Source of the DNA: SMAG-U1939 sp036376595 | Lineage (GTDB): Bacteria > Chloroflexota > Ktedonobacteria > Ktedonobacterales > JADMIN01 | DNA: 64,000 nucleotides | Assembly: GCA_036376595.1 (NCBI GenBank) | Contig: DASVAA010000111.1 | Coordinates: forward strand, 1-64,000 | Direction of reading: 5' to 3' | In this document: one piece after another, positions 1 through 8,267 of the stretch | Position numbering within the stretch: position 1 is the stretch's first letter | Layout of the letters: each line of letters begins with the position of its first letter | Notes under the pieces: model-generated | Told to the model about the DNA's origin: nothing | The model's input: only the letters and a program-made list of their open reading frames with translations | The model's database searches: none | Position numbers and translations under genes: made by a program

Positions 1-2
1 CG

Positions 3-821
3 GGAGTGTTCTCGGCCGCACACAAGATGACCTCGCAGTCGCCGCCAGCGCTCTCGGCGCGCATCGCGCTGCTGCTCGATCCCGTCACGGGGCAGGTCTA
101 TCTCGCGCAAAACGCGGATACCGAAACGCCGATGGCCAGTACGACCAAGATCATGACGGCGCTGGCGGCGATCTCGTTCGGCAATCTCAACCGGCGGATC
201 ACGGTCGGCGCCGATGCCGCCGCGCTCTCAGGCACCGAGGCCAGTGTCGCGGGGCTTCGGGCTGGCGAGACGTTTGCGCTGCGCGACCTGCTCTACGCGC
301 TGCTGTTGCCCTCGGGCGACGACGCGGCGGTGGCGATCGCCGACGGTGTCGCCGGCTCGCAGGACCGCTTCGTGCAACTCATGAATCTCGAGGCGGCGCT
401 GCTTGGCCTGGGCCACACGCATTACGCCGACGTGCATGGCCTCGACGCGCCCGGCCACTACACCACCGCGCGCGACCTGGAGACGCTCACGGCCGTGGCG
501 CTGCGATCGCCGATCTTCGCCGCGATCGTTGCCACGCCGGTCTACCATGTCTCCGCTACCGCGACGCACGATGCCCACACCTGGCAGACGACCAATCTGC
601 TACTCTCGACCGAGCGCTATCCCGGCGTCCTGGGCGTCAAGACCGGTTTCACCGGCGGCGCGGGCTACTGCTTGGTCTTCACGGCGGCGCGCCCCTACGG
701 GCGGCTGGTGGGCGTGCTGCTGGGTGAGCCGAATGAGCAGGCGCGCTTCGATGATGCCGCCGCGCTGCTGACGTGGGGCTTCACGCAGATGCACCCGGCA
801 GCAAGCATAGCGCCGAGGTGA
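3..821 (+). CDS. D-alanyl-D-alanine carboxypeptidase, peptidase S11 (5' partial)
   Basis: Serine-type D,D-carboxypeptidase that trims the terminal D-Ala of peptidoglycan stem peptides outside the membrane. Numbering from the first in-window GTG (base 6), the SxxK motif is STTK at 45-48 (nucleophile Ser45, Lys48) and KTG is at 212-214. The second motif reads SGD at 103-105, where the family usually has SxN. The downstream TTARDL segment is typical of S11. There is no signal peptide and the frame is open to the first base, so the real start and export signal lie upstream of the window. The C-terminal membrane-binding domain seen in PBP5-like enzymes is absent; the protein ends soon after the catalytic domain. 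Family assignment is secure; the exact substrate is inferred. Confidence 0.9.
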   Translation, partial: GVFSAAHKMTSQSPPALSARIALLLDPVTGQVYLAQNADTETPMASTTKIMTALAAISFGNLNRRITVGADAAALSGTEASVAGLRAGETFALRDLLYALLLPSGDDAAVAIADGVAGSQDRFVQLMNLEAALLGLGHTHYADVHGLDAPGHYTTARDLETLTAVALRSPIFAAIVATPVYHVSATATHDAHTWQTTNLLLSTERYPGVLGVKTGFTGGAGYCLVFTAARPYGRLVGVLLGEPNEQARFDDAAALLTWGFTQMHPAASIAPR

Positions 822-845
822 CGGCGCGCGCTATCCCCCCAAATG

Positions 846-859
846 GCACAAGATTGTGC
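846..859. promoter_or_regulatory. palindromic operator candidate GCACAA-GA-TTGTGC
   Basis: Perfect inverted repeat with 6-bp arms and a 2-bp centre, ending 9 bp before the -35 hexamer of the promoter at 869-898. Size and position fit a dimeric repressor or activator site for the CoA-transferase gene. The cognate regulator is not identifiable. Confidence 0.4.
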
Positions 860-868
860 GTCCCCTTG

Positions 869-898
869 TTGACGGGAAGTCATCCCATCCTTTATAAC
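869..898 (+). promoter_or_regulatory. sigma70-type promoter for the CoA-transferase gene
   Basis: -35 TTGACG (869-874) and -10 TATAAC (893-898) with an 18-bp spacer. Transcription would start near 905, giving a leader of about 100 nt before the ATG at 1005. It is one of the best consensus matches in the window. Confidence 0.6.
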
Positions 899-1004
899 GT
901 TGTGGCGCCGGTGGACGCGGGAAGAAGCTTCACGCTCTCATCTCACCTCTCTGTAGTCCCGCAACCACCGGCCATGCTTTCTCTTCAAGCAAGGGGGCAG
1001 TGCC

Positions 1005-2207
1005 ATGCCAGTGATCCCGCCGCTGCCGCTCGCGGGTGTGCGCGTGCTCGATCTCACGCGCTTGTTGCCGGGCGGCTACGCGACGCAGATGTTGGGCGAT
1101 CTGGGCGCCGATGTGCTCAAGGTCGAAGAGCCGGGCGCGGGTGACTATGCGCGCTCGATGCCGCCGATGGGCCAGCGGTACGGCCAGGCGTTCACCGCCG
1201 TCAACCGCAACAAGCGCAGCGCGGCGATCAACCTCAAGCACCCGGCAGGCCGTGAGGCGCTGCTGCGCCTGGTGGACGGCGCCGACGTGTTGATCGAGAG
1301 CTTTCGTCCTGGCGTGATGGACCGCCTGGGGCTGAGCCACGCCAGCCTGCGCGAGCGCAATCCGCGGCTGATCGTCTGTGCCCTCACCGGCTACGGCCAG
1401 GACGGCCCCTACCGCGACCGCGTGGGCCACGACATCAACTACATCGGCTACGCCGGGCTGCTGGCGCACCTGACGAGTCCCGGCCAGCCGCCCACGATGC
1501 CGGGCGCCCAGCTTGCCGACATTGCCGGCGGGGCGCTGATGGCTGTCGTCGGCATTCTGGCGGCACTGGTCGGCCGCGGCGCGACCGGCGAGGGGCGCAT
1601 CGTAGATGTCTCGATGATGGACGGCACGCTGGCGCTGCTGCCGCTGCTGGCCTCGATCGTCCTCAACGGCGGGCAAGAGCCGGGGCCGGGCGAGGCGTGG
1701 CTGGCGGGTGCGCTGCCCGGCTACAACGTGTATCAGACGCGCGACGGCCGCTACGTGACCGTGGGGGCGCTGGAGCCGAAGTTCTGGGCCGAGCTGTGCC
1801 GCCGGCTGGGACGTAAGGATCTGATCGCGCGTCAATTCCCGCACGATGCCGAAGACGCGCGCGAGGTGAAGCAGGCGCTGGCGGCGATCTTCCGCGGCAA
1901 GACGCGCGACGAGTGGGTGGCGGAGCTGGGCGACGCGGAAATTTGCTTCGGCCCGGTCAATACGCTCGCCGAGGCGCTGGCGGACCCGCAGGCGCGGGCG
2001 CGCGGCGTGAGCGCGCGGGTGGCATTCGGCGGCGGCGAGGGCGAGTGGGCGGCGCTACACACGGCACCCACAATGAGCGACGTGCCGCTCGAGACGCGGC
2101 GCGGGCTGCCGGGGCTGGGCGAGCATACCGCCGAGGCACTGCGTGCGGCGGGCTACGACGACGCCGAGATCGCTACGCTCGTGGAGGCGGGCGCCATCGC
2201 GCTGTAG
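1005..2207 (+). CDS. CaiB/BaiF-family CoA-transferase
   Basis: 400-residue class III (formyl-CoA-type) CoA-transferase, which moves CoA between carboxylic acids through an aspartyl-CoA thioester intermediate. The N-terminal signature GVRVLDLTRLLPGGYATQML is at 11-30. The expected catalytic aspartate is Asp172 in AQLADIAGGA. Length fits the family. The ATG at 1005 is preceded by an AAGGGG ribosome site. It is a single-gene unit with its own promoter, and the next gene is convergent. The CoA donor and acceptor cannot be read from sequence; racemases of the alpha-methylacyl-CoA type share this fold and remain an alternative. Confidence 0.88.
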   Translation: MPVIPPLPLAGVRVLDLTRLLPGGYATQMLGDLGADVLKVEEPGAGDYARSMPPMGQRYGQAFTAVNRNKRSAAINLKHPAGREALLRLVDGADVLIESFRPGVMDRLGLSHASLRERNPRLIVCALTGYGQDGPYRDRVGHDINYIGYAGLLAHLTSPGQPPTMPGAQLADIAGGALMAVVGILAALVGRGATGEGRIVDVSMMDGTLALLPLLASIVLNGGQEPGPGEAWLAGALPGYNVYQTRDGRYVTVGALEPKFWAELCRRLGRKDLIARQFPHDAEDAREVKQALAAIFRGKTRDEWVAELGDAEICFGPVNTLAEALADPQARARGVSARVAFGGGEGEWAALHTAPTMSDVPLETRRGLPGLGEHTAEALRAAGYDDAEIATLVEAGAIAL

Positions 2208-2236
2208 CGGCGCGGCCTGCCTCGCCCTGCCGTGCA

Positions 2237-3481
2237 TCAGCCGGTGCCAATGGCTTGCAGTGCGCCAGCAGGAGCCAGTGGCAGCCTGGGGTAACCCGTG
2301 TGCGCCTGGGGGTCGGCTGCCAGCAGTACGCCGAAGCGCCACAACAGCGTGCCCGCGTCCCCTCCCGCCGCCGTTAGCAGCGTGAAGGCGCAGCCCTGGA
2401 TGCCGGGACCGGTGGTGACGCCGATGCCGGGCGGGCTGGGGACGCCCGGTAGTGCGACGCGGAACGCGTTGGCCCAATCGCAGATCGGGGCGATCAAGGC
2501 ATCCCGCATCACGTCAACCGATGTGGGCGGTGGAGGCTGCCAAAGGTGCCAGCTGCCATCGCCATGTGCATCGAGCGCGATGGCAAACGATGCCGGCACA
2601 TCCGTGGGATAGGTGACGGAGCCGAGCGAAGTGCCATCGCGCGTGACGAAGCGCCAGGTGTAGGTGAAGCCGGCGTTGATCATCCATGCGGGACCAGTGG
2701 GCGGCCCGCGATCTGGGTAGCTGGGGAGGAACTCGGACCCCGCGCAGAGGCCGTCGGGGCACGCGGGCGTGGTGGCCGGCGCGAACGCAAGCTGCGCCTG
2801 GGTGAGCGGCGGCGCGGGGACGGTGGCGATTGCCCCGGTGCGCGGCGTCCAGCCGGTGGCGATGAGCTGGCCGGCGGGGACGGCCAGCTCGTAGTGCGCC
2901 GCGTTGATGGCCGCGTTGACTGTGGCGCGCGCCACGGCCGCGACCTCCGGAGGCAGATCCTGGCTGTCGAAGTCGAGCGCGATCTGATACTCGATCTCAA
3001 GCGTCGGGTCCAGACCGGGCAGGTACCCGATGCTCACGGTGCACCGGCCGTCGAGCAGCGACAGGTCGGGCCACGTGACATGGCATTCACGTGGCTGGAA
3101 GGGCGGCGCCGTGAGCGCGATCGCGTTCGTGCCGTCGCGCAGAGTCACCGCTTGCGGCGGTGGACCGCCCAACCGGCGGCCGTTGAGGGTCAGGGTGCCG
3201 AAGGAGACATTGCTCACCAGCGCGACGCCGATCGGCTGGTGCGACACCTGGGTCTGGGCCTGCGGCAGATGCACCCCCGCCGCGTGGAGCACGAGCACGG
3301 CGGCGAGCAGCACGGCGGCCGCCAGCGCACCGAACCGCACCGCCCGCTGGCTGCGGGTATGGCGACGTCGCAGCAGGTCGTCTAGCTCGACGGAGGCGAT
3401 GGTCTGAGGCTCTTCGGCCTCCTCGTTCTCGGGCTGAGGCAGCGCGGTCTCTTCGGAAGGGACGTCGTGTTCGGAGGGCAT
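2237..3481 (-). CDS. single-pass membrane protein, unknown function
   Basis: About 414 residues, not recognised. An acidic N-terminal tail (PSEHDV, EENEEAEE-like) is followed by a basic patch (RRRHTRSQR). One hydrophobic helix, AVLLAAVLVLHAAGVHL, follows at roughly 50-65, then a long extracytoplasmic part rich in Pro, Thr and Gly with several cysteines. The start is placed at the ATG at 3481, which has GAGG five bases upstream; the open frame extends further but that stretch has no better start. It is the last gene of the MoxR-DUF58-transglutaminase cluster and follows the zinc-ribbon gene by about 90 bp. An atgata motif at 3501-3506 reads TATCAT on the minus strand and could be its own -10. 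The cluster suggests an envelope role, by inference only. Confidence 0.6.
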   Translation of the reverse strand: MPSEHDVPSEETALPQPENEEAEEPQTIASVELDDLLRRRHTRSQRAVRFGALAAAVLLAAVLVLHAAGVHLPQAQTQVSHQPIGVALVSNVSFGTLTLNGRRLGGPPPQAVTLRDGTNAIALTAPPFQPRECHVTWPDLSLLDGRCTVSIGYLPGLDPTLEIEYQIALDFDSQDLPPEVAAVARATVNAAINAAHYELAVPAGQLIATGWTPRTGAIATVPAPPLTQAQLAFAPATTPACPDGLCAGSEFLPSYPDRGPPTGPAWMINAGFTYTWRFVTRDGTSLGSVTYPTDVPASFAIALDAHGDGSWHLWQPPPPTSVDVMRDALIAPICDWANAFRVALPGVPSPPGIGVTTGPGIQGCAFTLLTAAGGDAGTLLWRFGVLLAADPQAHTGYPRLPLAPAGALQAIGTG

Positions 3482-3544
3482 AGCGCCTCGGCGCGGAGAG
3501 ATGATAGGAACACTACAGCGGCTCGTGGACTGTCCCGATCGTAG

Positions 3545-3564
3545 CACACCGGCCGCCTGGTGTG
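3545..3564 (-). terminator. weak intergenic hairpin between two minus-strand genes
   Basis: CACACC (3545-3550) pairs with GGTGTG (3559-3564) across an 8-nt loop, directly after the zinc-ribbon gene. There is no T-tract, so it may only attenuate or protect the transcript. Confidence 0.25.
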
Positions 3565-3571
3565 ATCGCGA

Positions 3572-4516
3572 CTACCCGCCCGCTGCCCGCACGGTGACCG
3601 CCAGTATGTGGTCTGCCGCACTCACGCTGGTGATCGCGACGTGAGTCGTCAGGCCTCCCAGCTCGTCCTGCACCGCCTGCTGCAGCTCGTCGGACGACTC
3701 GACCAGCGCAAGCGGACCCGTTACCGCGGCGTTGCGTGCCACAAGCCGCCCATTCTGCACCGTTAGACCGTCATACAGCGAGCCGGGCCGGCCCGCCAGC
3801 GTGTAGGACACCACCACACCACCAGACGCGAAATCGAGCGAGACGTCATGAAACGGCAGATTCGCGGGCAGGTTGCGCTGGATCTGGTCGTTGATCTGCG
3901 AGGATGAGATCTGCGCACTCCCGCCGAGACCCGGTGGAAGGCGCCCCAGCACGATATTGGCATCATTCACCACCGCGCCTACCGTGGCGCGGATGCCACC
4001 ATCCACCTTCGCGTGCAGCGGCGGTCGGATCACCGCCGACCACAGCGCCATACCGAGGCAGCCCAGCACCAGCACCACGACGAGCAGCGTCACCAGCGCT
4101 TGGGCGAGGCAATTGCCGCGCCGCGTGCGGCTCGCGCTCGGCGCGGCACGGACCGCTCGTGTGCTCGCCGTCGCGGCGCGCGAGTCCGCTCCCGGCCAGG
4201 CGGGCGCGGCGCCTGGGCGATAGGCGGGATGGCGCGGCGCATATGGCGGCGGGACCACGCGCTCCGGCGCCAGCACCGTCGGCGTGTCATCCACGGGCGA
4301 GGTGTAGAGCGGCGAGCCGGGCAGCGTCGCGGTGGCGTCAGCGGAAGCGATCGATTGTCCGAGTGTCGGCGATGGCATGAGGGGCGCGAGCGGCAACGGC
4401 AGCCCGCAGCCGCCGCACATGCGCGCGATGGCGTCGTTGCGCCAGCCGCAGCGCTGGCAGACGACCTCGCCCGCCGGCAATCGTTGTCCAGCTCCTGGTC
4501 CCATGCCCATCGTCAT
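3572..4516 (-). CDS. zinc-ribbon membrane protein with possible DUF2993/LmeA-like domain
   Basis: 314 residues. A short zinc ribbon (CQRCG...CGGCG, about 20-38) is followed by a Pro/Ala-rich linker, a basic stretch and one transmembrane helix (LVTLLVVVLVLGCLGMALW). The C-terminal domain of about 150 residues contains VDGGIRATVGAVVNDANIVL and SSSQINDQIQRNLP, and resembles lipid-binding DUF2993/LmeA-type proteins in pattern; this is a tentative match. ATGs occur at 4516, 4510 and 4504; the first has an AGGGG site. It starts 13 bp after the transglutaminase-like gene ends, so it is probably cotranscribed. The cytoplasmic ribbon with an outer domain suggests a tethered sensor or assembly factor, which is inference. 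Confidence 0.6.
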   Translation of the reverse strand: MTMGMGPGAGQRLPAGEVVCQRCGWRNDAIARMCGGCGLPLPLAPLMPSPTLGQSIASADATATLPGSPLYTSPVDDTPTVLAPERVVPPPYAPRHPAYRPGAAPAWPGADSRAATASTRAVRAAPSASRTRRGNCLAQALVTLLVVVLVLGCLGMALWSAVIRPPLHAKVDGGIRATVGAVVNDANIVLGRLPPGLGGSAQISSSQINDQIQRNLPANLPFHDVSLDFASGGVVVSYTLAGRPGSLYDGLTVQNGRLVARNAAVTGPLALVESSDELQQAVQDELGGLTTHVAITSVSAADHILAVTVRAAGG

Positions 4517-4529
4517 CGGTGGCCCCTAC

Positions 4530-6965
4530 CTACCACGTCGAGCCGCGGCGTGATCGCCGCCTGGGACGCAGGCGCAGCACAGCCAGTGGCAGCGCACGCG
4601 CTCGCTGGACGATGACTGGCACCACCGAGCGCCGCACCTGCTCGTAGAGCGAGGGGATTTCCTGCGCCTGTTCGCGCTCCAGTCCGCCGCCCCAGCGCTC
4701 GCGGGCGTAGAGGCCGCTGAGCTGGCGCAGAGTGCCGCGCTGGCCGGGGATGATCGCGCCCAGCCGCTCGGCGTATTCGTCGGGCGTCTGCGTGCGGCCG
4801 GGCGGAGCGCCGGCCCATCTGCCCAGCCGCGCCACGCGCGCGAAAGCCGCGGTGATCGGCGAGAGGCCACGGTAGAGCAGCCGCCACCAGGTGGCGAACA
4901 AGAAGGCGATCACCAGCACGAGGATGATCAGCAGCGTGGCGCCCAGGCCGGCGTCGAACAGTACCGCTCCGGCACCCGTGCGAGCGCTGCCACCAGGCGC
5001 GATGTCCTGCGGGCCAGCGCCCAACGCGCTGTGCGGCGTCGCCGTCGCCCTTGGGCCTGCGCCGCCGGTCGCCGTGGGACTGGCGCCGGAGGGGAGGACG
5101 GCCCCGCGTGAGAAGCTGGTAAAGCTGGAGGTCGGCTCGAAGTTTATCCAGCCGTACTGGCCGAAGTAGATCTGTGTCCACACATGAGCGTCGGTACCGC
5201 GCACCAGCCACTTCTCGGTGGCGGCGTCGTAGGTGCCGTGTGTGAAGCCAGTGGCAATGCGCGCCGGCATGCCGAGCGAGCGCGCCATCAGCGCCATCGC
5301 CGATGCGAAGAAGGTACAGAACCCCTGCTGCTGCTGCAGGAACCACACAACCGCGTCCTGGTTGGCGGGCGGGTCGGGGTTATCGGTGCTGTACTTGAAG
5401 ACATGCAGGTAGGTCTCCAGGTGCTCGGCTGCGTCGTACATGTTGGTCGTGCCTGCGACGGCCTTCTCTGCCGCTTGCTGAATCTGCGTCGCGATGGCCT
5501 GGTCAGCCTGGGTGGGCAGGTATTCGTTGAGCAGTCCTGGCGGATAGACCGAGGCCGCATCCGCGGGATTGTTTTTGTCGGAGTAGGGGTAGGGGACCTG
5601 TTCGAGCTGCTGGCGCGTGGCGGTCGAGACGTATCCAACGGCGATCTCGTGGTTGCCCCCCGGAATCGGCCCAGCCGAATCCCACTCGACGGGCACGGCC
5701 CCCGCGCCGCTCAACTGAACATCCGCCGCGACGTTGAACTGCTTCGGCTCGCTGCCCGGCGTGAAGAGGTGGCTGCCCTGCGGAACCGCAAAGACCATGT
5801 CGTAGGTATCGGACTTGAGCGACGTGCCATCCACGCCCGGCGAGGTCTGTTCGACGTCGTTGGGGCCGTAGGGTTGCGACGTAGTGGACTGGTTGAGCCA
5901 GTGATTGGTGCCGTTGTAGGTATCGTAGGTCGCCGTCATCAGGTATTGGAGCGGGTCGTCGGTGGCATTGGGCAGCGTGTAGCGCAAGATGACGGTCTTG
6001 GGCAGCACGACCTTGCCTTGCAGCGTGACCCCATTGGAGAAGAAGTTGAAACCCGCGCCGCCCGGACCCTGGCCGTTGAGTCCCGCGAAGAGGTTGGAGA
6101 AGGTGGTCTGGATGCGCTGCCAGGGGTTATCGGGCGAGTTCCACGAGGTGAGTAGCGATTGGTTGGCGGCGCCGGCCGGCAGCAGGTAGGCCATCAGCAG
6201 CACGATCACCGCGAAGATCGCGCCCGCCTGCATGAAGTCCCAGCCCAGGTCGGGCGAGAAACGCAAGCCCCGCACGCGCCACTGGCGCATGTTTTCCGCC
6301 AGCGTGAAGCGCACCAGCAGCAGCAGCGTCGCCAGCAGGAAGAGCACGAGGAAGAACAGCGCGCGGTCGGTGGTGGTGAAGTTGAGGTTGATGAGCAGCA
6401 CGATGGCATTGGCGAGCGCCGCCAGCCACGGCCGCCGTGTGTGCAGCACCAGCCACACGCTGATGTAGGCCAGCAGGAAGCTCAGGATCGCCAGGAACAG
6501 CAGGAAGACCGCATTATCGTTACTGGTGCCCTTGTTCACCACGACCTGATTGAACCAGGCGTTCACGTGACGCAACAGCGCCACGCGGTCGCCCCCCAGT
6601 ACCTCGTCGGCGGTCTCTTTGAAGGCGAAGAGCGCGCCCAGCACGATCGCCGCCGTATGCACCAGCCCGCCGGGCAGTCGCCCCTGCTGCACCACCAGGT
6701 AGCCGAGCACGAGGCCCGAGAGCGTCGTCAGCGTCAGGATGTCGAGTCCTGGCGCGTAGGAGGGTGTCGCCGACTGGATGCTGGCGATGGTCGTGTAGAC
6801 CATGATCGCCAGCAGCACGAGCGTCAACCAGCCGTCTTCGGGGGTGATCCGCAGCCACGGAGCCCGCTCGCTCAGCGGGTCGCGCGGCCTGGGCCGCGGC
6901 GCGGAAGCGGCAGGGGGAGTTGGGGTGGTGGGAGTTGGGGCGGTGGGGATGGTGGTCGTTTGCAT
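4530..6965 (-). CDS. transglutaminase-like membrane protein (TgpA/DUF3488 type)
   Basis: About 811 residues. A proline/threonine-rich N-terminus is followed by a block of about seven or eight membrane helices, then a large extracytoplasmic transglutaminase-core domain, a further helix near ATLLIILVLVIAFLFATWW, and a cytoplasmic tail of the DUF4129 kind. The catalytic triad is visible as Cys550 (QGFCTFFAS), His594 (TDAHVWTQ) and an acidic residue Glu610 (FEPT). Start ATG 6965 (MQTTTIPTAPTP) has AGGAAG upstream; an upstream in-frame extension crosses repeat DNA and is rejected. It sits third in a MoxR-DUF58-transglutaminase order known from many bacteria, where it is linked to envelope or secreted-protein processing. 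The substrate is unknown. Confidence 0.88.
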   Translation of the reverse strand: MQTTTIPTAPTPTTPTPPAASAPRPRPRDPLSERAPWLRITPEDGWLTLVLLAIMVYTTIASIQSATPSYAPGLDILTLTTLSGLVLGYLVVQQGRLPGGLVHTAAIVLGALFAFKETADEVLGGDRVALLRHVNAWFNQVVVNKGTSNDNAVFLLFLAILSFLLAYISVWLVLHTRRPWLAALANAIVLLINLNFTTTDRALFFLVLFLLATLLLLVRFTLAENMRQWRVRGLRFSPDLGWDFMQAGAIFAVIVLLMAYLLPAGAANQSLLTSWNSPDNPWQRIQTTFSNLFAGLNGQGPGGAGFNFFSNGVTLQGKVVLPKTVILRYTLPNATDDPLQYLMTATYDTYNGTNHWLNQSTTSQPYGPNDVEQTSPGVDGTSLKSDTYDMVFAVPQGSHLFTPGSEPKQFNVAADVQLSGAGAVPVEWDSAGPIPGGNHEIAVGYVSTATRQQLEQVPYPYSDKNNPADAASVYPPGLLNEYLPTQADQAIATQIQQAAEKAVAGTTNMYDAAEHLETYLHVFKYSTDNPDPPANQDAVVWFLQQQQGFCTFFASAMALMARSLGMPARIATGFTHGTYDAATEKWLVRGTDAHVWTQIYFGQYGWINFEPTSSFTSFSRGAVLPSGASPTATGGAGPRATATPHSALGAGPQDIAPGGSARTGAGAVLFDAGLGATLLIILVLVIAFLFATWWRLLYRGLSPITAAFARVARLGRWAGAPPGRTQTPDEYAERLGAIIPGQRGTLRQLSGLYARERWGGGLEREQAQEIPSLYEQVRRSVVPVIVQRARALPLAVLRLRPRRRSRRGSTW

Positions 6966-7012
6966 GGCATCTTCCTGCGGGTGGGACGCGGACGTCTGAT
7001 CTGCCCTCTGCC

Positions 7013-7056
7013 GGGCGTCCATTGGGCGCGAATGGGCGTCCACCGGACGCCCCTAC
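7013..7056. repeat. dispersed GTAGGGGCGTCC palindrome, tandem partial copies
   Basis: GGGCGTCC (7034-7041), ACC, GGACGCCC (7045-7052), then CCTAC: a perfect 8-bp stem with a 3-nt loop in inverse orientation. Extra half-units GGGCGTCC (7013-7020) and GGGCGCG precede it. It lies between the transglutaminase-like gene and the DUF58 gene, inside the presumed operon. Confidence 0.7.
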
Positions 7057-7067
7057 GACATGAGGCG

Positions 7068-8264
7068 CTAGCGCGGGCCTTGCTCCAGCACATGCACCAA
7101 GGGATCGCCGCGCTCGACCGGGATCACGGGGATGCCGGAGGCGGTGAGCGCGTCGCGCACAGCGGTGTTGCCGCCGATGCGCTCGTCAAACGAATGCGCG
7201 TCCAGCGCGATGACGAACGGCTTGACGCCGCGCCGTTGCAGATGGTGCAGCGCCTCGGCCCAGTCGAGATCCGGCGAGGCCGTGATGACGATCAGCACCG
7301 TATTGCGCGAGAGGCGCGTGCCCTCGCCCGCCAGCGCCTCGGCCAGCGCCACGCGACGCCGCGGGTGGACCACTGCCAGCAGCTCCAGGCAGCGGTCGAG
7401 CTGGCGCTCGCCACGGTCGAAGGGCAGCGAGGCCTCGCTGGTGCCGTTGACCAGCAGCCCGACGGCAAGCTCCTGTTGACGCAGTAGATATGAGATGACG
7501 CTGGCGGCGATGGTGACGCCGTACTCCTCGGTCGAGCTGTCGCCCTCGCCAGCCTGTATGTCACTATCGAGGTCTAGCAGCACGCTGACGTCGATCGTCG
7601 GGTCGAGATCGAACTCCTTGACCATGAACTGGCCCAGCCGTGCCGTCGTCGGCCAGTGGATGCGGGTGAGCGCGTCGCCGGGCACGTAGCTGCGCACCGT
7701 CACGGCGTTGGTGGTGGTTTGCAGCGAGCGCTGCGAGCCGCGGCCCCTGCCGGGCATCATGCCAGGATACAGATCGAAGCGCGCGAGCGGCAGCACAGGG
7801 GGCAGCACGAGCAATTGGTGTTCCTGTGCCAGTGCCAGGTCGCGCTTGAAGAGTCCCAACGGGTCGCCGGTGCTGGCGACCACGGGACCGAGCGTGTAGC
7901 GGCCGCGGCGGCGGCAGAGCGTGCGCGCGCGCCAGGCGATGCGCTGGTGCGGGCCAACGCTCGAGACGTAGCCCGCATGGTGGCCGGGCAGCGTCGAGCC
8001 GTCGCTGACCTGCACCCAGAGCTTGGGCACCCAGGAGTGATTCTCAAGCGCCAGCCGCTCCTCGATGCGCTCGCCGACCTGCGCGCGGCCGCCCAGCGCC
8101 GATCGCTTGAAGCTGAGGCCCTGCGTGCTGAGGGCGAGCCAGACCACCGAGAGCGCCAGCGCCACGGCGAGCGCCCAGAAGAGCACCCAGAATGGGCGCC
8201 ACCCCAGCGCGACGGCCAGCAGCCCGGTCAGCACGATCAGGCCACCCAACTGCCAGGGACGCAT
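7068..8264 (-). CDS. DUF58 domain protein
   Basis: 398 residues. Two N-terminal hydrophobic segments (LGGLIVLTGLLAVALGW and FWVLFWALAVALALSVVWLAL) are followed by a globular part with the DUF58 signature GDALTRIHWPTTARLGQFMVKEF and a von Willebrand A-like strand (VSVLLDLDSD). DUF58 proteins act with MoxR ATPases, probably as client-binding partners in assembling secreted or periplasmic complexes. It starts 3 bp after the stop of the MoxR gene, with its ribosome site (GGAAGG) inside the end of that gene, so the two are almost certainly translated from one message. A repeat element separates it from the transglutaminase-like gene downstream. Confidence 0.9.
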   Translation of the reverse strand: MRPWQLGGLIVLTGLLAVALGWRPFWVLFWALAVALALSVVWLALSTQGLSFKRSALGGRAQVGERIEERLALENHSWVPKLWVQVSDGSTLPGHHAGYVSSVGPHQRIAWRARTLCRRRGRYTLGPVVASTGDPLGLFKRDLALAQEHQLLVLPPVLPLARFDLYPGMMPGRGRGSQRSLQTTTNAVTVRSYVPGDALTRIHWPTTARLGQFMVKEFDLDPTIDVSVLLDLDSDIQAGEGDSSTEEYGVTIAASVISYLLRQQELAVGLLVNGTSEASLPFDRGERQLDRCLELLAVVHPRRRVALAEALAGEGTRLSRNTVLIVITASPDLDWAEALHHLQRRGVKPFVIALDAHSFDERIGGNTAVRDALTASGIPVIPVERGDPLVHVLEQGPR

Positions 8265-8267
8265 CGC

